Shown piece after piece: positions 42,000-51,738 of a stretch of 64,000 bases of DNA. The notes under the pieces were generated by a model, which was not told the DNA's origin, made no database searches, and worked only from the letters and a program-made list of their open reading frames with translations. The position numbers and the translations under genes are program-made. Origin of the DNA: CAILUF01 sp964505265 (GTDB lineage Bacteria > Pseudomonadota > Alphaproteobacteria > Rickettsiales > UBA1997); the NCBI GenBank assembly GCA_964505265.1, contig CAZDGN010000004.1:1-64000 (forward strand), read 5' to 3'. The number at the start of each line of letters is the position of its first letter. Position 1 is the stretch's first letter.

Positions 42000-43577
42000 A
42001 TGAAATTTCCATCTTTAGGCTTTCAGATTTTAATAATATTTTTGTCTTTGAATTTGGGTCTAAATGTTAACAACCAAGCACTTGCTACAAATTTAAAAAA
42101 AGAGAATAAGGCTAAAAAAAAATCTAAAAATATTTCACAGCAACATCATAAATCTAAAATCAAAAATAAAAAAATTCAAGAGCAAGATGATGAAGATTTA
42201 TTGGACTATATTTTTGATGAGGAGGATTGGTTTGAGGATTACGATAAACAAGAAAATGAACAATCAAAAATAATTACTGATAATTCTCAACAAATAAATT
42301 CAAATCTAATTTCTAATCAGTCCAATGATTCAAATATAAGTGATTTCGGTGTTTTAAGGGTGGTGATTGAAAATAAAAAAACCCAAAAAAAATATGATAC
42401 GGATGAGAGTCAAATTTTTTTAAATCCACAAATTTTTAATGTTAAAGAAAATGAAAAAATTAAAAATCTAGAAATTATCGAAAAACCCGTTCAAAAATCT
42501 ATTTTTTCCATCAATCATCGTCTAGTCAATGATTTATCTTTTGCTAACAATTTTGGTAATCCTAGAAATAATTTTCAAGATACTACAGGTGTTGTAAGGT
42601 TTTCCTCGAATATTGAATATAAAAACTTTAAATTATTTTCAATATTAAGATTGGCTCGAATTGATAATAATCGAGATCAAGAGCGAAGATTGAACGATCC
42701 TTCGGGTGGAGGATCTAGAACATTTGAAAATTTTGGCGTAACCTTGCCAGAGCTAAACCTAAAATATTCTTCTGGTAATAATTCTATTATTGCTGGAAAA
42801 TTTACCTCAAATTTTGGAACCGCTTGGCGATGGAATCGAGGTATTTTTATTCATAATATTGCAGGAAATTATGGCTTATTTGAAAAGCTCGGCTTGGCTT
42901 TTGTTAGTAAATATGGTGATATAAAAAAAACTGGATTATATAATTTTTCCTTTAGTACCTTTACCAATGACAGAAAAAATTTTGATAACGCTTTATTTCA
43001 TCGCAGAGATAGTGATAGCAAATCTCAAGGTCTTGCTGGTGACACTAGAAGTTTAAAATCCTATACATTAGCTACGGATATTAATTTTGAATTTTCAGAA
43101 AATGAAAGATTATCATATCATTTGGCCTATGCAAATCTTGCCATAAATAAAGAAATGTCTCCAATTAAAAATGCTAAAATTAAAAATCAAAACGGATATG
43201 TTTTTGGAGTGAATTACACCTTCCCAATTTTCAAACAATTAAATGCCGAAACCTTAATTGAATATGCGAGAATTAGCAATATTAATGGTAATACCGATAT
43301 AAGTAATAAATTTCTAACTACTAATTTAATTTTTAAATATAACAAAAAATATAGTTTAATGATTGGTAATTCAAAAAATAAAATCAAAAATAAATTAATA
43401 TCAAGAAGTTATAATCAAGCTAGTGAAATTAATTTAGGTTATGAATTTGACAAAACTAAATATTATGACAAAATCACCGCTCAAATTGGCTATCATCAGC
43501 TTATTGAAAAATCTCCAACACAAAATCAAACCAACAAATCTATGGCGGTTCTATTAAGATATTTTAAAAATTTTTAA
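42000..43577 (+). CDS. porin-like outer-membrane beta-barrel protein
   Basis: A signal peptide (FQILIIFLSLNLGLNVNNQALA) is followed by a Lys/Glu/Asp-rich linker to about residue 160. After that come alternating amphipathic strands with aromatic girdles (FKLFSILRLARIDNN, NSIIAGKFTSNFGTAWRWN, LSYHLAYANLAINKEMSP), ending in LLRYFKNF with a terminal Phe. This is the pattern of an outer-membrane barrel of perhaps 14-18 strands. A long charged linker before the barrel is unusual for porins. No named family. One base separates it from hisG. Confidence 0.65.
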   Translation: MKFPSLGFQILIIFLSLNLGLNVNNQALATNLKKENKAKKKSKNISQQHHKSKIKNKKIQEQDDEDLLDYIFDEEDWFEDYDKQENEQSKIITDNSQQINSNLISNQSNDSNISDFGVLRVVIENKKTQKKYDTDESQIFLNPQIFNVKENEKIKNLEIIEKPVQKSIFSINHRLVNDLSFANNFGNPRNNFQDTTGVVRFSSNIEYKNFKLFSILRLARIDNNRDQERRLNDPSGGGSRTFENFGVTLPELNLKYSSGNNSIIAGKFTSNFGTAWRWNRGIFIHNIAGNYGLFEKLGLAFVSKYGDIKKTGLYNFSFSTFTNDRKNFDNALFHRRDSDSKSQGLAGDTRSLKSYTLATDINFEFSENERLSYHLAYANLAINKEMSPIKNAKIKNQNGYVFGVNYTFPIFKQLNAETLIEYARISNINGNTDISNKFLTTNLIFKYNKKYSLMIGNSKNKIKNKLISRSYNQASEINLGYEFDKTKYYDKITAQIGYHQLIEKSPTQNQTNKSMAVLLRYFKNF

Positions 43578-43578
43578 T

Positions 43579-44226
43579 ATGAAAAAAATTTTATTGGCAG
43601 TTCCAAAAGGAAGAATTTTAAATGATTTAAAGTTATTTTTTGAAAAAATAAAAATAACTCCTGATACTGATTTATTTAATGAAAATACTAGAAATTTAAT
43701 TTTTAAAACCAATCTCCCTAATCTTGAAATTGTTAAGGTTAGAAGTTTTGATGTTGCCAATTTTGTTAAATTCGGGGGAGCTGATTTAGGAATTTGTGGC
43801 AAAGATGTAATTGAAGAATTTGCTAGTGATGAATTTTTTTCAATGTTAAATTTGAATATCGGTAAATGTCGTTTGGCAATTGCTGGTGATACCAGTCAAA
43901 ATAAGGACTTCCGCAAATTTGATAAAATTAAAATTGCTACCAAATATGTTAATATTACTCAAAAATATTTTGAAAAATATGGAATTCAGGCAGAAATTTT
44001 AAAGTTAAATGGCGCACTCGAAATTGCCACTAAGCTTGGTTTGTCAAATTATATTGTTGATTTAGTTAGTACTGGACAAACATTAGCTAACAATCAAATG
44101 ATTGAAATTGAAAAAATTTTAGATGTGAGCTCATTTTTAATTGTTAATAGAACTTCTTTTAAAACCAAAAATCTTGAAATAAATTATTTTTTAAAAATTT
44201 TTGAAAGCTTGACAAGAGAAAATTAA
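43579..44226 (+). CDS. hisG: ATP phosphoribosyltransferase, short form
   Basis: First step of histidine synthesis, joining ATP and PRPP. Recognisable parts are LLAVPKGRILNDLKLFFEK, KVRSFDVANFVKFGGADLGI, GKDVIEEF and IVDLVSTGQTLANNQM, the PRPP-binding loop. At 215 residues it lacks the C-terminal regulatory domain, so it is the HisG_S type that needs HisZ; hisZ is not in this window. Its stop adjoins the virB6 start, an odd neighbour. Confidence 0.93.
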   Translation: MKKILLAVPKGRILNDLKLFFEKIKITPDTDLFNENTRNLIFKTNLPNLEIVKVRSFDVANFVKFGGADLGICGKDVIEEFASDEFFSMLNLNIGKCRLAIAGDTSQNKDFRKFDKIKIATKYVNITQKYFEKYGIQAEILKLNGALEIATKLGLSNYIVDLVSTGQTLANNQMIEIEKILDVSSFLIVNRTSFKTKNLEINYFLKIFESLTREN

Positions 44227-47200
44227 ATGATAAAAATTTATAATTCAACCACATCGCCTAATGAGGATATAAATAAAAGAAAAATACCTATTTTAAAAAA
44301 CTATTTATTTATTTTTTTTCTGATATCTATAAATCTTTTTCAATTTTCCAATAATGCTTTTGGTGTTAATGTTTCTGTTAACAATGATGTTAGAAATGTA
44401 ACGGGTAGCGAGTGTTTAACTTCGGAATTTGACGAGGAGGAGTTTGATACTGATGAAATTGATGGAGAGATTCGAAGTAAACAATTGCCATCCCCTTGTT
44501 ACGAGTCTAATTATAATGAAAGCAAGCAAGTATGTGAGGTTGGGGGTTTTCCCGAGGCGATGCAGATTTATAATAATCCAGATTTGACTTGGAACTACGG
44601 AAATCAGGCTTGTTTAGGATATATAACTTCCACCGGAATTACATTGCAAGCAATTTTTATGGCTGCAAGATATTATTGTCCAATGCCAGGATTTTTTGCC
44701 CAAGGAAGTGCAGATTTAGCTAATGATGTAAAGACCGCTGGTCAAGCGGGGGCTCAAGCTGCAACTCAGGTTAGTAAACAAGCGGCTAGAGAAGCATCTA
44801 ATGTAAGCAAACTTGGAACAAATGGTTCAAAATCAATTGGAGAAAAATTAAGTGGTGCAGCAAAGACTCCTATTCAATCGGCAATGAACAAGGTGAAAAA
44901 TTTGACGAAAAGAACATCAGGAATTTCTTCTCCATGGCAAAGTGCTTCAATGGTTATTGATCCATTTATGATAGCTGAAATTGCTTACTTTGGGGGATCT
45001 TGCTATTATGCTCCATCATGCTGTGCTGCATTTGGTACGACATCAAGTGCATATTTAACTGCGGTTGGGATTTTGGGTGGTATGTATTTAAATGCAAGAA
45101 CTGCTTATTTAAACACTGAGGTTTGTGGAGAGGGTTATAGAACTTGGAGAAAGTCAACAGATCCTCTTGAGCCAAATAAATTAGGAATTTGGCAAAAGGA
45201 AAAGGGATTTTATGCAAAATGCCTAGAAAATTTTTTTGGAGATGCAAACTACGATTTGAGTTTTAGTAATATCGAATCGCCTCCCAAAGAGCATGTTGCT
45301 TATGATCGTTTGATGAAATTTAAAAGCAATTCAGCAACATATAGCTTTAGTACAAGTCCAAGCGATTCAATATTTGATTGTAAAGTAACGGATAGTGGTA
45401 CTGCAAGAAATACTCAAAAAACATTGACCAATATATATTATCGTGAGCACTTATTTAAAGGAATTGAGTATACTGACTCTGGTCCTGGTGAGTGTAAAAA
45501 TCCTAGTTGGAATGAGAGTGAAAAGTTAAAGTATCTTGGATATAAAGATGAAAATCAAAAATATTATTTTCGCGGATCGGCCGAAGCCCCAAATTATGCA
45601 TGTGATAGGTTTTTAATTAAAGGAATCAGTGATGAAGAGGGAATAAAAGCATTTGAATGTTGTAAAAAAAGAAGTATGGGAGCAATTTGTTTAGAAAGAA
45701 GAATAACTGGAAATTATAAGTTTTGTTCAATGGATGATGGCGAGTGCAGTATAAATCTTGGAAACCTTCAGTATCCTCAAGCAGCTCCAACAAAATATGA
45801 TATTTCAGAATCTGAAACTGATCCAAGATTTATTTGTGCTAAAACTTATAACCATTGTCCTTTTGATCATAATTTAGCAGGGGGTACCGATTATGCTCAA
45901 CAATATCCAAAGCGTCCAAGTATCATAACTAATTTCTGTCAATATTTGCGAAATTGTGTTAAAAGAGTTCCTTATTCAAGAATTATTCCAAATGATCCAG
46001 ATAGTTTTTTTATTGCTGGAGCTTGCAATAACTTGATGGGGGATTCGCAATTTTTTTATGATGAAATTAATTTACAATACTCACCAATTAGGTCTAGAAA
46101 TTTTAGTGCCCCAATTATTCAATGTGTTAAAGAATCAATTGAAAATAATTTTTTACAAATTACTGGCAAAACTAAATGTGCATCAACTGATTTTATTTAT
46201 AATCCAATTAATAAAAATTGCGAGAATTTAGTAGATAGAAGCATTACTAATACCGACTTTTTATTTGTTAAGGGAGATGTAAGAGGTATAACTTTATTTC
46301 AAAAATTACAAAATCAATTTAGAAATATTATAAGAATTGTTTTAGTTCTTTCGGTTGTTATGTTTGGATATAGCACATTATTTGCGGTTCCAGAGGCACA
46401 TATCAATAAAAAAACAATTATGGTTTTTTTAATTAAAATTGGTTTAGTTTCATTTTTTGCCCTAGGAAATGCTTGGCACGGATTGTTTATTAATCAAATA
46501 TTAAATATTTCAAGCGAGATATCGAATATAACATTTTCCCCTGATGCCAAAAGTAAGGATGGATGTGAATTTCCAAAAAAGAATTATCAATATATCGATA
46601 AACTTCGTAACCTTGAGACAAATAATTTAACTTCTTATGCCAACTTACCACCCGAATATCCACCTGGTAAAAATTATTTAAGAATCTGGGATACATTAGA
46701 TTGTAAGTTAGTCCGAGCAATAGGTTATGGACCCAATGTTGATACTGCAAATATTGCTAAAATGATTTTTGCAGGTTTTTTGACTGGAGGCGTAGGAATA
46801 GTTTTTTTCCTAGCTTCATTTGCATTGGCTTTTATGTTGCTATCAATTATATTTAGGGCTATACAAATTACTTTAATTTCGTTGCTTGCGGTAGTATTGT
46901 TGGTTTATATTTCTCCTATTACGATAACTTGTAGTTTGTTTGAAAGAACCAAGGGTATTTTTGAAAATTGGTATAAACAATTACTTGGATATATCCTGCA
47001 ACCAATGATTTTATTTGCTTATTTAGGTTTGTTTATTACGGTCATAGATTCGGTTTTTATTGGTAAAGCCAAATTTCAAACAATTACGGCTGGAAAATAT
47101 TTTGAATTACCAGAACCAAATTGCTCTGGAGTTGAGGATTCTAGTTTATTTTGCATTTTTAACTTTCCAAAATTTAAAAACTATACTGGTTTGGAATTTT

Positions 47201-47595
47201 TTGACTTGGCAATTCCTATATTGGTTGGATTAAATCCAGAAAAAGTTAATACCATAATTAGAGGTGCAATAATTTTATTTGTTATGTATAGTTTTATGGA
47301 TAAAGTTACATTTGTTGCAAAAAAATTAGTCGGAGGTCAAGAATTGAGTGCTGATAAGGCTCCAGATATAGCTAGTGCAGCTAAGAAGGCAATGAGAGCG
47401 GTTCAGAAGAGGGCGCTAAATCTCACCAAGCGATCGGCTATGCAAGTCGGGGGTTTGGCTGCCAAGGGTACAAAATCTGCTTTAAGTAAGGGTAAAAGAA
47501 GTAGTGACTATAAAGAAAATAATCAAAAGTTTGAACCAAGTTCGGGAGGAGAATCATCTCGTTCAGGAGGAGAATCATCAGATCCCTCTTCTTAA
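44227..47595 (+). CDS. VirB6-like type IV secretion protein, large form
   Basis: An 1122-residue TrbL/VirB6-family inner-membrane component of a P-type T4SS. An N-terminal hydrophobic segment (LFIFFLISINLFQF) precedes a large Cys-rich region to about residue 690, presumably periplasmic. Then come membrane segments IVLVLSVVMFGYSTLFAV, IKIGLVSFFALGNAW, GIVFFLASFALAFMLLSIIF, ITLISLLAVVLLVYISPITI and MILFAYLGLFITVIDSVFIG. A polar Lys/Ser/Gly tail ends it (GGESS repeats). Extended VirB6 paralogues are typical of Rickettsiales. No other vir gene is adjacent; the ATG immediately follows the hisG stop. Confidence 0.85.
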   Translation: MIKIYNSTTSPNEDINKRKIPILKNYLFIFFLISINLFQFSNNAFGVNVSVNNDVRNVTGSECLTSEFDEEEFDTDEIDGEIRSKQLPSPCYESNYNESKQVCEVGGFPEAMQIYNNPDLTWNYGNQACLGYITSTGITLQAIFMAARYYCPMPGFFAQGSADLANDVKTAGQAGAQAATQVSKQAAREASNVSKLGTNGSKSIGEKLSGAAKTPIQSAMNKVKNLTKRTSGISSPWQSASMVIDPFMIAEIAYFGGSCYYAPSCCAAFGTTSSAYLTAVGILGGMYLNARTAYLNTEVCGEGYRTWRKSTDPLEPNKLGIWQKEKGFYAKCLENFFGDANYDLSFSNIESPPKEHVAYDRLMKFKSNSATYSFSTSPSDSIFDCKVTDSGTARNTQKTLTNIYYREHLFKGIEYTDSGPGECKNPSWNESEKLKYLGYKDENQKYYFRGSAEAPNYACDRFLIKGISDEEGIKAFECCKKRSMGAICLERRITGNYKFCSMDDGECSINLGNLQYPQAAPTKYDISESETDPRFICAKTYNHCPFDHNLAGGTDYAQQYPKRPSIITNFCQYLRNCVKRVPYSRIIPNDPDSFFIAGACNNLMGDSQFFYDEINLQYSPIRSRNFSAPIIQCVKESIENNFLQITGKTKCASTDFIYNPINKNCENLVDRSITNTDFLFVKGDVRGITLFQKLQNQFRNIIRIVLVLSVVMFGYSTLFAVPEAHINKKTIMVFLIKIGLVSFFALGNAWHGLFINQILNISSEISNITFSPDAKSKDGCEFPKKNYQYIDKLRNLETNNLTSYANLPPEYPPGKNYLRIWDTLDCKLVRAIGYGPNVDTANIAKMIFAGFLTGGVGIVFFLASFALAFMLLSIIFRAIQITLISLLAVVLLVYISPITITCSLFERTKGIFENWYKQLLGYILQPMILFAYLGLFITVIDSVFIGKAKFQTITAGKYFELPEPNCSGVEDSSLFCIFNFPKFKNYTGLEFFDLAIPILVGLNPEKVNTIIRGAIILFVMYSFMDKVTFVAKKLVGGQELSADKAPDIASAAKKAMRAVQKRALNLTKRSAMQVGGLAAKGTKSALSKGKRSSDYKENNQKFEPSSGGESSRSGGESSDPSS

Positions 47596-47806
47596 TTTTT
47601 GATAAGCTAAGTGCTTAAATCGTGGTAATTCTCGCTTTAAAATAAAATAATTCATCAAAAAATATTTCTTAAATATTAAGAGAAGTATTTTTCAAGATAA
47701 AAATTTACGAAAAAAAGATATAATATCTAAGTTCACAATGCTAATTACAAGATACAATTTTCATAAATAAATTAATGTTTTGGTATTTAATCGGTATCAA
47801 ACTAAA

Positions 47807-48424
47807 TTAATTTTTTAAAAAAAAACTGGTATTTTTGATCTTTAATTGGGCAGGTGCAATACCAGAAAAAACAATATGTTCAAAATTATTTTTTTCTAAG
47901 AAATCAATAGTTTTTTGATAGTTTGAGCGTTCAGAGTCATCAAGAATTAAATATCCTCCAGATTTCAGTGAGTCAAGAGATTGAAGTGTGCAGAGATGCC
48001 TTTTTAATGAATCGATGACTATAAAATCAAATTTAATATTATTCATTATTGAATAATTATTCGCAAAATTCTCGTAATCGACATTGTCAATTGCATCTTC
48101 TAATAAAAAAATTTCAGAATTTTTGGATATAAAATGTTTGTTATTAGAATTAATTTTGTTAGGAATTTTTTGGCAAATTATATCAAACCAAGTTCGGTTG
48201 CTTTCAATAGCCACAACCTTTAAGCAATTGCTATTATAAAAAATTGTCGATGATCCAGAACCAAACTCAAATACATAATGTTCTGGCTTAAGATGCTTTT
48301 TTAAAAATTCAATAGCCTCAAAACTATACCAAGGAATTGCATTAAAATTTTCATCGACTGAAAAGCCGATTTTAGAGGAGTTAATCCAGCTACTTTTGTA
48401 TAAATTAAATTGGTCTTTAATCAT
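47807..48424 (-). CDS. class I SAM-dependent methyltransferase-like protein
   Basis: Residues 45-180 form a Rossmann-type methyltransferase core: YVFEFGSGSSTIFY (motif I), VVAIESNRTWFD (motif II), FDFIVIDSLKRH (post-II) and SGGYLILDDSER. It resembles small FkbM-type or O-methyltransferase-like proteins of polysaccharide loci. The substrate is unknown. The same-strand genes upstream encode lipoproteins; no shared pathway is evident. Confidence 0.65.
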   Translation of the reverse strand: MIKDQFNLYKSSWINSSKIGFSVDENFNAIPWYSFEAIEFLKKHLKPEHYVFEFGSGSSTIFYNSNCLKVVAIESNRTWFDIICQKIPNKINSNNKHFISKNSEIFLLEDAIDNVDYENFANNYSIMNNIKFDFIVIDSLKRHLCTLQSLDSLKSGGYLILDDSERSNYQKTIDFLEKNNFEHIVFSGIAPAQLKIKNTSFFLKN

Positions 48425-48456
48425 TGGTAAATTAATTTTAGTTTAATTTAATTACT

Positions 48457-48783
48457 TTACCTACCAAAAACTACAGTACATCTTTTACTAAATAAGAAGT
48501 AATTTTTACTATATTTATCAACAGCATAAATACTTTGTATATTGGCATTTTTAATAGCCGAAATAACCGATTGATCGCCCGATAATTTGATGGCAGTCTC
48601 ACCGATATAAGGAATGGTAAAACCACCAAAAAGGTTGCGCGAACAAGATTCTCCTTTTTTAATTTCAGATAAGGAGGAAACAGTTATTTTTTCTAATTCA
48701 TTAAAATCAGTATTGTAGCTGTAACATGAAATGTTAAAAGCTAATAAAATAATTAAAAATATATTTTTTATATATAACTTCAT
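48457..48783 (-). CDS. TRL-like family lipoprotein
   Basis: A 108-residue exported protein with a signal segment ending in NISC (lipid-modified Cys at about residue 20). The mature part matches the TRL-like family: IKKGESCSRNLFGGF, LSGDQSVISAIKNANIQSIY, VDKYSKNYF and the terminal CTVVFG. Family function is not established; members are often small lipoproteins in tandem with others. The following lipoprotein gene (48789-49610) lies five bases upstream on the same strand, so they are likely co-transcribed. Confidence 0.65.
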   Translation of the reverse strand: MKLYIKNIFLIILLAFNISCYSYNTDFNELEKITVSSLSEIKKGESCSRNLFGGFTIPYIGETAIKLSGDQSVISAIKNANIQSIYAVDKYSKNYFLFSKRCTVVFGR

Positions 48784-48788
48784 TATAT

Positions 48789-49610
48789 CTAGTAAATTAT
48801 ATTAAATTTTATATTATTGTCAATATAGCATTTATCTTGGGATTTATAAAACTTTTGCAAATAGATTTTTGAATTCTTATTGTTAATATATTTGATAAAA
48901 GCGGTAGTTACTTTGCCGCGGTCAGTACTACTATTTTCAAGGCTGTAAACTGGCATAATCCATTTTCGATTTAGGTTAAATTGCATATTACTTGCTTCTC
49001 TAAGGTCAAGTCTTATGGGTTTTTTGATGTTATCAGCTAAAAGTGAAAATTTAAAATTCGCAGCAAATTTTAAATTGCCAAAAACCGAATTAGAATTGTT
49101 GGCATTTATTATAATTTCTTTATCAACTAAATCTGGGCGGAAAATTTTTTCAGGTTTGAAAATTTTTAAAACTTGAGGTGGTAAGATTGTAATTGCCGAG
49201 TTGTTAAAATTAAACATTGAAAAAAACCCCTGCGAAAATTTTGAAGTGAATAAATATGGTGTTAAGGTGAAGTCAGATTCGTTTGAAAATATTATGTTGA
49301 TTAGATCAACTGTTTTGTAATATCTTAAATCAACCAAAATAAATTCTGCATCTTTTGGAGCTTTTTTGATTGAATTATAGATATGAGATACAACACTTTC
49401 ATCGGTAAGTTTCGAAACTGAAGGCAAATCAACTGATTGCCTTCGCTTAATTTCAATTGCTGATAGTGGATTAAATAATTGTTTTCTCTTGCTTATTTCA
49501 CTTTCTGTATTGATGCAATCATAACTAGAATTTTGATTAATAACTTTATTAGCACAAGATTGAAGGTTAATAATTACAAATATAAATAACATTCTTTTTA
49601 TTAAAATCAT
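48789..49610 (-). CDS. hypothetical lipoprotein
   Basis: The N-terminus is a lipoprotein signal (LFIFVIINLQSC, Cys near residue 19). The mature 250 residues have no recognised domain; they contain a mixture of short strands and basic patches. It lies directly upstream of the TRL-like lipoprotein gene on the same transcript. Probably an outer-membrane lipoprotein of unknown role. Confidence 0.6.
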   Translation of the reverse strand: MILIKRMLFIFVIINLQSCANKVINQNSSYDCINTESEISKRKQLFNPLSAIEIKRRQSVDLPSVSKLTDESVVSHIYNSIKKAPKDAEFILVDLRYYKTVDLINIIFSNESDFTLTPYLFTSKFSQGFFSMFNFNNSAITILPPQVLKIFKPEKIFRPDLVDKEIIINANNSNSVFGNLKFAANFKFSLLADNIKKPIRLDLREASNMQFNLNRKWIMPVYSLENSSTDRGKVTTAFIKYINNKNSKIYLQKFYKSQDKCYIDNNIKFNIIY

Positions 49611-49781
49611 CTAAAGTAAATTGTTTTTCGTTAATAACAAAGCTAGTCGGTAATATTTTAGTTTATTCCTTAAATAAATTTTTACAACTTAAAATAGATA
49701 GGATAATTTTAAAAATCTATTTTACTTAAATATGAAACAAATTTTTGGATTGTATATTTTTAAAGGGGGAGATTTGTAATA

Positions 49782-49814
49782 ATCGCAAAATCTTTTTATA
49801 AAAGATTTTGCGAT
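49782..49814 (-). terminator. hairpin after the cold-shock gene
   Basis: ATCGCAAAATCTTTT and AAAGATTTTGCGAT form a 14-bp stem with a short loop, starting 15 bp after the cold-shock gene stop. The trailing T-run is short on the minus strand, so it could serve both directions weakly. Confidence 0.6.
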
Positions 49815-49829
49815 AAAATATAGCTTTAG

Positions 49830-50042
49830 TTATTCGGCAAGTTCTAGAACATCAACCGATTCTTTGCCTTTACGATTAGTTAAAGTAAAATAAACTTTTT
49901 GATTTTCATTTAGAGTTTTTAGACCAGCTTTAATTACAGAGCTAATGTGAACAAAAACATCTTTGTCACTGCCATCTGGCTTAATGAAGCCATAACCTTT
50001 AGTAGCATTAAACCATTTAACTTTTCCAGTAATTTTTTCCAT
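49830..50042 (-). CDS. cold-shock domain protein
   Basis: A 70-residue CspA-type RNA/ssDNA chaperone. It contains GKVKWFNATKGYGFIKPDG with RNP1 (KGYGFI), DVFVHISSV with RNP2, and the KVYFTLTNRKGKESVDVLEL end. It lies downstream of the DEAD-box helicase gene on the same strand; both act on RNA structure and are commonly cold-induced. A good hairpin follows it. Confidence 0.93.
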   Translation of the reverse strand: MEKITGKVKWFNATKGYGFIKPDGSDKDVFVHISSVIKAGLKTLNENQKVYFTLTNRKGKESVDVLELAE

Positions 50043-50177
50043 GATATTTATTAATTTTAATTCAATGAAATAACAAAAAGTTATTTCTTCAATATATAAA
50101 ATACAAACTTAAATTCAAAAATAAATAATTATTTTACTTTTTATTAAAAAAATTTTTAAATTGATAATAAATTAGCT

Positions 50178-51524
50178 CTAAAATATTTTTTTAAATAATT
50201 TTTTACCCAACTTTTTAAAGCTAAAAGAGTTATTTTTTCCAAATTCATTTTCATATTTTTGAAATTTCTTTGGTTTTTTTGGATTTTTGTCGGATTGCTT
50301 TCTTTCATTTCTGCTTCCAAAAAACTTTTTATGCTCAGAGTTATTAATTTTTTTACCAATAATTGCATTAGGTAATTCAATAATTTTAAATCCTTTAAGA
50401 TTAGAACAATCTTCGCGAGGAATTTGTTTATTTATTAAAGTTTCGATTAATTTAATTTTTCTAAATTCTTCGGGTTCACAAATCGAAATCGCACAACCGC
50501 TTCTGCCAGCTCTAGCAGTTCTTCCGATGCGGTGAACATAATTTTCACTGTCCCGAGGTAGGTCGTAATTTATTACTAGAGTAATTTTAGAAATATCAAT
50601 TCCTCGAGATGCTAAATCAGTTGCCACCATTATATTTACCGATTCATTGGCAAATGATTTGATGGCTTTGTCGCGGGCTGCTTGAGATTTATTGCCGTGC
50701 ATCACTAGATTATTAAATCCACATTTTGCTAAGCGAGTAGATAATCTATTGGCATTATGTTTAGTTTGACAAAAAATCAAAACCGAACCCTCTTGATGAT
50801 TCGACAATAAATAATGCAAAACGCTAAATTTTTGGTTTTTGCTGGTGGTTATAATTTTTTGCTCGATTTTGTCGACAGTGCTAGAAACTCTTGCGGTTTG
50901 AATTTTAGTTGGATTTTTTAAAATATCATTTGCCAAATCTTCGATTTTTTTAGCCATTGTTGCCGAAAACAGAAGTGTTTGTTTTTTATTTGGTAATAAT
51001 TTTAATATTTTTTTAATATCCTCATAAAATCCCATATCCAGCATGCGGTCAGCTTCGTCAAGTATTAGGATTTTTACATCCGAATATTTAACATAATTTT
51101 GATTTGTTAAATCAATTAATCTTCCTGGAGTAGCTATTAAAACATCTAAACCTTTATGCAAATTATTAATTTGGTCACGTTCGCCAACCCCACCATAAAT
51201 CGTTGCATATTTAAAATTAAATTTTTGGCAATATAGCTTGAGATTCTCGGCAATTTGAGTAGCTAATTCTCTGGTTGGAACTAAAATTAATGATGAGATA
51301 TGTAGCGGTTTTTGTTGTGGAGTATTTTCGAGTAAAAGTTGAATTAGTGGAATGCAAAAAGCATCGGTTTTTCCGGTTCCTGTTTGCGAAATAGCAATAA
51401 GGTCGCCACCATTTAAAATATTTGGAATTGCTTGTTCTTGAATTGGAGTTGGTGTTGAGTAACCTTTTTTTTCAAGAATATCAATAATCTTACTATTGAT
51501 ATTAAGCGCTGAAAAATTTGTCAT
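50178..51524 (-). CDS. DEAD-box RNA helicase (RhlE-like)
   Basis: Unwinds RNA. Motifs: Q motif (YSTPTPIQEQAIP), I (SQTGTGKT), Ia (VPTRELATQ), II DEAD (ILDEADRMLDMGF), III SAT, and VI HRIGRTARAGRSG. This places it in the RhlE group. The 75-residue C-terminal tail is Lys/Asn-rich, as expected for RNA binding. The motif I context AISQTGTGKTDAF deviates slightly from AQTGTGKTAAF. It is divergent from bioF and upstream of the cold-shock gene. Confidence 0.92.
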   Translation of the reverse strand: MTNFSALNINSKIIDILEKKGYSTPTPIQEQAIPNILNGGDLIAISQTGTGKTDAFCIPLIQLLLENTPQQKPLHISSLILVPTRELATQIAENLKLYCQKFNFKYATIYGGVGERDQINNLHKGLDVLIATPGRLIDLTNQNYVKYSDVKILILDEADRMLDMGFYEDIKKILKLLPNKKQTLLFSATMAKKIEDLANDILKNPTKIQTARVSSTVDKIEQKIITTSKNQKFSVLHYLLSNHQEGSVLIFCQTKHNANRLSTRLAKCGFNNLVMHGNKSQAARDKAIKSFANESVNIMVATDLASRGIDISKITLVINYDLPRDSENYVHRIGRTARAGRSGCAISICEPEEFRKIKLIETLINKQIPREDCSNLKGFKIIELPNAIIGKKINNSEHKKFFGSRNERKQSDKNPKKPKKFQKYENEFGKNNSFSFKKLGKKLFKKIF

Positions 51525-51738
51525 AATTATGTTAAAAAATATTAAAGAAATATTTTATAAAGGGCTAACGAAAAACAAACAAAATCGAGTAAAAAATAAA
51601 ATATTCATTAAATTTTAATTAAAGCTAATGATAGGCTTTAGATAAGATAAATAGTGAATTGCAAAATAATCTTTATAAAATAACTTTCACATTATAAAAT
51701 ATCTAAAAATTTTAAGCAATAAAAAGATTTTAAAAATA

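Noticed and set aside
47596..47806. Terminator after virB6
   Set aside because: The candidate ATTTCTT / AAGAGAAGTATTT pairing is mismatched and has no clean T-run at the right distance.
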